DNA from: an uncultured Lachnospiraceae bacterium
GTDB taxonomy: Bacteria; Bacillota; Clostridia; Lachnospirales; Lachnospiraceae
Assembly: GCA_910579325.1 (NCBI GenBank)
Contig: CAJTTU010000081.1
Location: 4,347 to 15,861, forward strand
DNA: 11,515 bases
Direction: 5' to 3'
In this document: piece after piece, positions 6,483 to 11,515 of the stretch
Numbering within the stretch: position 1 is the first letter of the stretch
How the letters are laid out: each line of letters starts with the position of its first letter
Program-made: the position numbers and the translations under genes
Notes under the pieces: model-generated
The model's input: only the letters and a program-made list of their open reading frames with translations
The model's database searches: none
What the model was told of the DNA's origin: nothing

Positions 6483-8207
6483 ATGTTAAGAAAGGTTTGT
6501 TATCGGAAACAGGCACTGATACTGGCGGCGGTTCTGGCCGTATCTGCGGTTTTCTCAGGATGCGGCAAGGAGGCTGCCCAGGAGGAGGAAAAGGATCTGA
6601 CGATCCCGGTGGAGAGCGCGAAGCCGGAGCTGGGCGACCTGACCCTGGAAAATTCTTTTATCGGTACCGTCTCGCCGGAGGACACGGTTTCCGTGATGCC
6701 GCTGGCGGCGGGCGTGGTGACGGAGACGAATTTTGAGGTGGGCGACAGGGTGAATGCCGGAGATGTGTTGTTTAAAATCGACGATTCCCAGGCACAGCTA
6801 CAACTGGCGGCGGCGAAGCTGGGGAAGGCCAATGCGGATATCCAGGCGGCCTCAGCGCTGGGACCCCAGCAGGAGTTAAGCATGCTGTCCCAGCAGGCGA
6901 CGTTAGACCAGCTGAACAACCAGATTGCTTCCGCGGCTCAGGGCATGGATCAGACCAGGGATTCCAAACAGGATCAGGAAGATCAGAAGAAGGATCTGGA
7001 AGACCAGAAATCGGATCTGAACCATTCGATCAATGATTCCAAAGATAAGATCAAGAATCTGGAAACGCTGGCGGCACAGTTTCAGAGTAACACCCATTCC
7101 CAGACCGCGCCAGACGGTGCGCTTCCGAATGTGGGGGAAACCTTTAATATGGATGTGAATGGCACGACTTTCACCTTTGTCGTCACAGAAAAGAGTCAGG
7201 CGTTAAGCGTGACCAGCCCGAATATCGGGGATAAGTCTTATTATACATATACCTATCAGCCTTATAAAATCGCGAACATGACCAGCGAGGATGTGTCCGG
7301 CGCCCTTACGGCGCTGCAATCCGCGATTTCCACGATGGAGTCGGCCAAAGGGAATCTGGACACGGCTCTGGGCAGCATGGATTCGGCTATCAAAAACATT
7401 GACAATGGCTTGGACAGCGCTCAGAATACGCTGGATTTTCTGAATAAATCCAAGGCGACGACAGAAAAAAGCAATGCGATTCAAAACGGCGAGCTGTTAG
7501 AGAATACCAAAGGCTCTCTGGCCATCGCCGGCCAGTCCTCCCAGCTGAATATCGAGACGGCGGAGCTGGCTCTGTCCTATTATACGGTGACTGCGCCGAT
7601 TTCCGGCGTGATCGAGCAGAAAAATGTGAATGTCAATGAACCGGCGGCCAACGGATACGCGGCTTATGTGATTTCCAACAAAGACAGCATGGTGGCCACC
7701 TTCAATGTCAGTGAGGATATCATGAATACGCTGAGGCCGGGGCAGAAGGTGTCGGTGGAGCGGAATGGTACATATTATGAGGGCGTGCTGACGGAAATCA
7801 GTCATTCCGTAGACCAGCGCTCCGGCCTGTTTTCGGTGAAGGCTTCGGTAATGGCGGATGGGGATAAGCTGTCCAACGGCGTTTCCGTAAAACTGAGCCT
7901 GGATACCTACAGCGCAAAGCAGTCGATGCTGATTCCCTATGACGCTGTCTATTATGACGACGGGGCGGCCTATGTTTATATCATTAAAGACGGGAAAGCG
8001 GTGAAGACGCCGATTGAGACGGGGATTTTTGACGATACCAGAATCGTTGTGACTTCCGGACTGACATTGGAGGACGAGGTGATTACCACCTGGTCGCCCC
8101 AGATGGCGGACGGCATGCCGGTGAAGACAAGTGGAAGCGAGAGCGGAAAGTCTGAGGATGCGGTGACCGTCCCTGACCTCGCCACGGACAAGGAGGAGAC
8201 TGAATGA
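6483..8207 (+). CDS. RND efflux periplasmic-adaptor-type lipoprotein (HlyD/AcrA family)
   Basis: A 574-residue adaptor (membrane fusion protein). It starts with a lipoprotein signal peptide (RK, hydrophobic stretch 11-24, then FSGC with the lipidated Cys at residue 27), so it should be anchored outside the cell membrane. The first half of the biotinyl-lipoyl domain is about residues 60-105 (PLAAGVVTETNFEVGDRVNAGDVLFKID in pieces), the second half about 366-390 (YTVTAPISGVIEQKNV), then come the beta-barrel (390-460) and membrane-proximal domains, ending in an acidic tail. Between the lipoyl halves lies an unusually long insert of about 260 residues: a charged coiled coil (160-194, repeats of D-Q-K-K-D-L type), a Thr/Tyr-rich probably beta-structured piece (195-262) and more helix. 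Usual adaptors are 350-420 aa. It is 54 nt after MarR and overlaps the permease by 4 nt, so the two are co-translated. Confidence 0.9.
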   Translation: MLRKVCYRKQALILAAVLAVSAVFSGCGKEAAQEEEKDLTIPVESAKPELGDLTLENSFIGTVSPEDTVSVMPLAAGVVTETNFEVGDRVNAGDVLFKIDDSQAQLQLAAAKLGKANADIQAASALGPQQELSMLSQQATLDQLNNQIASAAQGMDQTRDSKQDQEDQKKDLEDQKSDLNHSINDSKDKIKNLETLAAQFQSNTHSQTAPDGALPNVGETFNMDVNGTTFTFVVTEKSQALSVTSPNIGDKSYYTYTYQPYKIANMTSEDVSGALTALQSAISTMESAKGNLDTALGSMDSAIKNIDNGLDSAQNTLDFLNKSKATTEKSNAIQNGELLENTKGSLAIAGQSSQLNIETAELALSYYTVTAPISGVIEQKNVNVNEPAANGYAAYVISNKDSMVATFNVSEDIMNTLRPGQKVSVERNGTYYEGVLTEISHSVDQRSGLFSVKASVMADGDKLSNGVSVKLSLDTYSAKQSMLIPYDAVYYDDGAAYVYIIKDGKAVKTPIETGIFDDTRIVVTSGLTLEDEVITTWSPQMADGMPVKTSGSESGKSEDAVTVPDLATDKEETE

Positions 8208-11206
8208 ATCTCACAAAACTTGCACTGAGGCGTCCCGTTTCCTGTGCGCTGATCGTTCTGTCCCTGATTGTGTTTGGTATTTCCGCTATTTTCGGCTTCC
8301 GCATGGAGCTGACGCCGGACATGGAGATGCCGGTGCTGCTGGTCATGACCATGTATCCGGGGGCCGACCCGGAAAGCGTGGAGGATCTGGTGACAAAGGT
8401 GGTGGAGGATGCCGGCAGTATTATGAGCGGCATCGAGTCCGTGATGTCCCAGTCGGCGGAAAATTACTCCATGGTCATGTTCCAGTATGAGTACGGCTCG
8501 GATATCGACGACTGTTACGCCGATCTGCGGTCGGCTCTTGACACGGCCACCATGGAACTGCCGGAGGGCTGCGAATCTCCGGTGGTGATCGAGATGAATA
8601 TGAACGCCACGCCGATTCTGGCTGTCTCGGCCACGGAGGTGGGGGATATCGACATGCTCTCGGTGATCAACGACCAGATCGTGCCGGAATTTGAAACCCT
8701 GCCCTGTATCGCCGATATTACGGTTTCCGGCGGCGCGGAGGATTATATCCGGGTGCAGGTAAAGCCTGACGAGTTGAAGCAGTACGGCCTGACCATGTCA
8801 AACCTGGTTTCTTATCTGGGGACTGCGGACTTTAACTATCCGGCGGGATCGGTGGTGCAGGGCAGTCAGGATATCAGCGTGAAAACCTCCATCGAGTACA
8901 ATACGGTGCAGCTGTTACAGTCCCTGCCCATCGCCACCTCCACAGGCGCCACGATCACCATGGCGGATGTGGCGGATATTTCGATGGCCAGTGAACAGGC
9001 GGACAGTGTCAGCCGTTTTAACGGCCATGAGAATATCAGCATCAGCATGACCAAAAACCAGAGCTACGGCACGGTAAATGCCTGCCGGGATATCCGGGAA
9101 AAGCTGGAGGAGCTGAAAGGGGAATATCCTTCCATCGAATTTATGGTCACTTATGATTCCAGCAGCAGCATTACCAGCTCCCTGCTGTCGGTAGGGCAGA
9201 CGCTGGTGGTGGCGGTAGTTCTGTCCATGGCGGTGCTGTTCCTTTTCTTCGGAGATTTTAAGGCCAGCCTGATTGTGGGCAGTTCCATGCCCATATCCCT
9301 GCTTCTGACCTTTATTCTGATGGAAGCGGCAGGATTTTCGCTGAATATTGTGACCATGGGCTCTATGGTAATCGCCATCGGCATGATGGTGGACAGCTCG
9401 ATTGTGGTGATCGAGAGCTGCTTCCGCGCCCAGGAGGAGCAGCCTGATATCAAGCAGGCGGCGCTGATGGGAACCCAGGAGGTGACCGCTTCTATTGTGG
9501 CATCCACCATCACAACGATTGTGGTGTACCTGCCGCTGGCCATGATGAAAGGATTGTCGGGACAGATTTTCGGGCAGCTGGGGTATACGATTGTCTTTGC
9601 CATGATGGCGTCCCTGATTATGGCGCTGACGCTGGTGCCCTTGTTCTATACCCGGTTCCGGCCGAAGGAAGTGACTGAGATTCCCATGAACCGGCTGTTA
9701 AACCGTTTCAATGTATTTTATCAGAAGCTGCTGCGCAGGCTGCTGAACCGGAAAATCCTGGTGTTTATCGGGACGGCGGCGATGCTTGCCGCGGCAGTGC
9801 TGGCGGCGACCACCCTGAATGTGGAGCTGATGCCTTCTTCCGATGAAGGGATCGTTTCGGTAAGCGTGTCTTTTCGCCCCGGAACCTCTTTAAAAGCGAT
9901 GGATGAGACGATGGCGGGACTGGAGTGGATGGCTGCGGAGGATGAGAACCTGTCCGCTTACTCCATGTCCATCAGCGGCTCCGCGGCATCCTTAAGCCTG
10001 ACACTGGCAAAGGATAGCAGCCTGACCACTAATGAGGAGATCGAGCGGTGGGTGGAGCTGACGGAAGGCATGACGAATATGGAGATCGTGGTTTCCTCCG
10101 GTTCCTCCGGCGGCATGACCAGCATGATGTCCACGGGAAGTAAGGAGATTGACCTGCAGGGCCTGGACAGAGACCGGCTGAAGGCCGACGCGGTGGCTCT
10201 CCAGGAGCAGATCAGGCAGCTGCCCGGCGTGGCCAGCGTAACCAGCGACGTGCAGAATGTCAGCACCGCCGCGAAGGTGAACGTAGACCCGTTAAAGGCC
10301 ATGGCCAACGGGCTGACGCCGGTACAGGTGGGCATGACGCTGAACAATGTGTTAAGCGGCGTAAAGGCCGTGGACATTGTCAACAACGGCACGGAATATG
10401 AAGTGAAGGTGGAATATCCCCAAGGGATGTATGATAACCTGAACGGCCTGATGAATCTGGATATCCAGACGCCGATGGGAACCTACGTGCCGCTCAGGGA
10501 TATTGCCCGGATTGAATATACCGATGAGATGGAGTCGATTATCAGGAGCGACGGCCAGTACCAGGTGGCCATCAACGCCACATTGACGCCCAGCCAGAGA
10601 TTTGAGGCAGAGGCGGCGATCGATGAGCTGGCGGCTTCCTTTTCCTACAGCGAGGGTGTCCGGCAGGCGGGCAGTATGATGACGGATATGATGGTGGAGG
10701 AGCTGAGCGCCATTTTAAATGCCATTTTTGTGGCGGTGTTCCTGGTATTCCTGGTGATGGCCATGCAGTTTGAGTCGCCGAAGTTCTCCTTTATGGTGAT
10801 GATCTGTATTCCTTTCAGCCTGATCGGATCCTTCCTGATGCTGGCGGCCTCCAGGGTGACATTGAGCATGGTGTCCATGATGGGCTTCCTGATGCTGATG
10901 GGCATCGTGGTAAACAACGGCATCCTGTTTGTGGATTCCACCAACCTGTACCGGCAGACGATGCCGTTGGAGGATGCGCTGCTCAAAGCAGGCACCACCA
11001 GAATCCGTCCGATCCTGATGACCTCCCTGACCACGGTGCTTTCCATGATTCCTATGGGCTTAGGGCTTAGGGCTTGGGGACAACGGACAGATTATGCAGG
11101 GCATGGCGGTGGTAATCGTCGGCGGCCTGGTGGCCTCCACGGTACTGACGCTGCTGTTGCTGCCGACGTTTTATCTGATATTGGATGGGATTGGGAGGAA
11201 GAGTAG
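8204..11206 (+). CDS. RND-family efflux permease (AcrB/SwrC-like), frameshifted near the 3' end
   Basis: This inner-membrane proton-driven pump subunit reads as 1000 residues, with TM1 at about 12-32, two large extracytoplasmic loops (typical FRMELTPDMEMPVLLV and YPGADPESVEDLVTKVVE) and the two bundles of membrane helices. In TM4, GMMVDSSIVVIES keeps one acidic residue (D397) where AcrB has an Asp pair. In TM10, GIVVNNGILFVD has N904-N905 where AcrB has its Lys; such variants occur in Firmicutes. AGGAGG (8191-8196) is 7 nt before ATG 8204. From residue 956 the frame is wrong: GLGL is followed by a hydrophilic tail (RAWGQRTD...) instead of TM12. The +1 frame continues perfectly with DNGQIMQGMAVVIVGGLV and ends at 11246, giving 1011 residues if one heptamer is removed. 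As written the pump lacks its last helix and is probably inactive. Confidence 0.92.
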   Translation: MNLTKLALRRPVSCALIVLSLIVFGISAIFGFRMELTPDMEMPVLLVMTMYPGADPESVEDLVTKVVEDAGSIMSGIESVMSQSAENYSMVMFQYEYGSDIDDCYADLRSALDTATMELPEGCESPVVIEMNMNATPILAVSATEVGDIDMLSVINDQIVPEFETLPCIADITVSGGAEDYIRVQVKPDELKQYGLTMSNLVSYLGTADFNYPAGSVVQGSQDISVKTSIEYNTVQLLQSLPIATSTGATITMADVADISMASEQADSVSRFNGHENISISMTKNQSYGTVNACRDIREKLEELKGEYPSIEFMVTYDSSSSITSSLLSVGQTLVVAVVLSMAVLFLFFGDFKASLIVGSSMPISLLLTFILMEAAGFSLNIVTMGSMVIAIGMMVDSSIVVIESCFRAQEEQPDIKQAALMGTQEVTASIVASTITTIVVYLPLAMMKGLSGQIFGQLGYTIVFAMMASLIMALTLVPLFYTRFRPKEVTEIPMNRLLNRFNVFYQKLLRRLLNRKILVFIGTAAMLAAAVLAATTLNVELMPSSDEGIVSVSVSFRPGTSLKAMDETMAGLEWMAAEDENLSAYSMSISGSAASLSLTLAKDSSLTTNEEIERWVELTEGMTNMEIVVSSGSSGGMTSMMSTGSKEIDLQGLDRDRLKADAVALQEQIRQLPGVASVTSDVQNVSTAAKVNVDPLKAMANGLTPVQVGMTLNNVLSGVKAVDIVNNGTEYEVKVEYPQGMYDNLNGLMNLDIQTPMGTYVPLRDIARIEYTDEMESIIRSDGQYQVAINATLTPSQRFEAEAAIDELAASFSYSEGVRQAGSMMTDMMVEELSAILNAIFVAVFLVFLVMAMQFESPKFSFMVMICIPFSLIGSFLMLAASRVTLSMVSMMGFLMLMGIVVNNGILFVDSTNLYRQTMPLEDALLKAGTTRIRPILMTSLTTVLSMIPMGLGLRAWGQRTDYAGHGGGNRRRPGGLHGTDAAVAADVLSDIGWDWEEE
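11056..11076 (+). repeat. Tandem heptamer repeat (3 x GGGCTTA/G) inside the permease gene
   Basis: GGGCTTA (11056-11062), GGGCTTA (11063-11069) and GGGCTTG (11070-11076) stand head to tail, followed by GGG. Two copies would read M-G-L-G-L-G-D-N-G, the normal RND sequence; three copies shift the frame by +1. Such short tandem repeats can gain or lose copies by slipped-strand mispairing. Confidence 0.9.
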
Positions 11207-11246
11207 GAAAAAGAAAAAGATTGGAGAAGAAAGCCAGAATCCATAA
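11079..11246 (+). pseudogene. Out-of-frame remnant encoding the permease C-terminus (TM12 and basic tail)
   Basis: In the +1 frame, starting at GAC 11079, the sequence encodes DNGQIMQGMAVVIVGG, then LVASTVLTLLLLPTFYLIL and a lysine-rich tail (GRKSRKKKKIGEE) that ends at TAA 11244-11246. This is the standard end of RND permeases: the TM11-TM12 loop, TM12 and a positively charged cytoplasmic end. It has no start codon or ribosome site of its own and belongs to the gene starting at 8204, from which it is cut off by the heptamer duplication. The good state of the frame, with no further stop codon, suggests that the shift is recent or reversible. Confidence 0.88.
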
Positions 11247-11292
11247 AAAAAGCGGGTGTCTGATTGCGAATAAAAGTATATTGTCTGGATAG

Positions 11293-11349
11293 CAGATACG
11301 GCCGGGGGGGGTTACCATCCGGCCGTATCTGTATCTTACAGATGTTTTT
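11293..11349 (+). terminator. Hairpin pair after the efflux operon, likely transcription terminator
   Basis: CAGATACGGCCGG (11293-11305) and CCGGCCGTATCTG (11319-11331) form a perfect 13-bp stem with a 13-nt loop that includes part of a run of eight G. A second smaller stem, ATCTGTA (11327-11333)/TACAGAT (11337-11343), is followed at once by G and five T (11345-11349). The two stems share bases 11327-11331 and so exclude each other. Together they look like the end of the marR-pump transcript. Confidence 0.6.
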
Positions 11350-11500
11350 CCTGAATTTCAAGTCCCTGAGGTTGTTTGTAAAGCCGTATCCGGGACATGC
11401 CAGCTGATATAGATATTATCAGATATGAACATTGTTAGATAGTTATTAAACAGGTTTTCAAAGTATATTACAGTTTTTTCTTCCTATTCAGGGCATTTTA

Positions 11501-11509
11501 TGATATTAT
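11501..11509 (+). promoter_or_regulatory. Possible extended -10 promoter at the window edge
   Basis: TG-A-TATTAT (11501-11509) is an extended -10 element in an AT-rich stretch with no coding potential (11350-11515). No good -35 is seen 17 bases upstream. If real, it serves a gene beyond the window; the rest of 11350-11515 holds nothing else I can support. Confidence 0.3.
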
Positions 11510-11515
11510 GGGCGT

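Noticed and set aside
11056..11076. Telomere-like or CRISPR-like repeat
   Set aside because: Only three 7-bp copies inside a coding region; the permease frame explains the sequence as a duplication.
11404..11422. CTGATA/TATCAG inverted repeat near the right edge
   Set aside because: Six-base arms in very AT-rich DNA are expected by chance; no gene or promoter element ties to it.
1..11515. Insertion sequence, prophage, CRISPR array, tRNA or rRNA
   Set aside because: No transposase, terminal repeats with target duplication, spaced repeats or tRNA cloverleaf was seen on either strand.

Overview
The window looks like a chromosomal segment of a low-oxygen Firmicute, probably a Clostridia/Lachnospiraceae-type gut or anaerobic organism. 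The reasons are strong GGAGG ribosome sites, TTGACA/TATAAT-type promoters, a URO-D/CobW corrinoid-methyltransferase style locus with a DcuC-type carrier, a cytoplasmic-type CuZn-SOD of the form seen in Clostridia, and a lipoprotein-type periplasmic adaptor. This is inferred from gene content; no rRNA or other marker gene is present.

Layout (all genes on the + strand). 3-344 is the 3' end of a uroporphyrinogen-decarboxylase-fold methyltransferase. 405-1775 is a DcuC-family membrane carrier and 1801-2715 a CobW/G3E P-loop GTPase; the three are closely spaced and read as one operon, probably for use of a methylated substrate or upkeep of a metal/corrinoid enzyme. 2716-3126 is non-coding apart from doubtful ORFs. 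It holds a clear sigma-70/A promoter (TTGCCA-17-TATAAT) and a leader of about 175 nt with a long nested stem ending beside the ribosome site of the next gene. 3127-5133 is a dCache-type methyl-accepting chemotaxis protein. 5210-5731 is a CuZn superoxide dismutase family protein with all metal ligands. 5732-5993 holds a hairpin and a near-consensus promoter whose -10/start region overlaps a perfect palindrome. 5994-6428 is a MarR regulator, followed by an RND-type pump: a lipoprotein adaptor (6483-8207) and the permease (8204 onward, overlapping the adaptor stop by ATGA). The last 269 bases hold hairpins and possibly the promoter of the next gene.

The most striking feature is in the permease. 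A 7-bp unit (GGGCTTA) is tandemly repeated at 11056-11076. Removing one copy restores a standard RND C-terminus, including the last transmembrane helix, ending at 11246. As written, the frame is shifted and the last helix is replaced by a hydrophilic tail ending at 11206. This could be phase variation by slipped-strand mispairing, a fixed lesion, or a sequence error.

The likely working logic of the right half is that MarR represses its own promoter through the palindrome, and a ligand releases it to express MarR, adaptor and pump together, with the pump switched off in this copy by the heptamer duplication. The left half and the chemoreceptor/SOD genes show no direct functional link to the pump.
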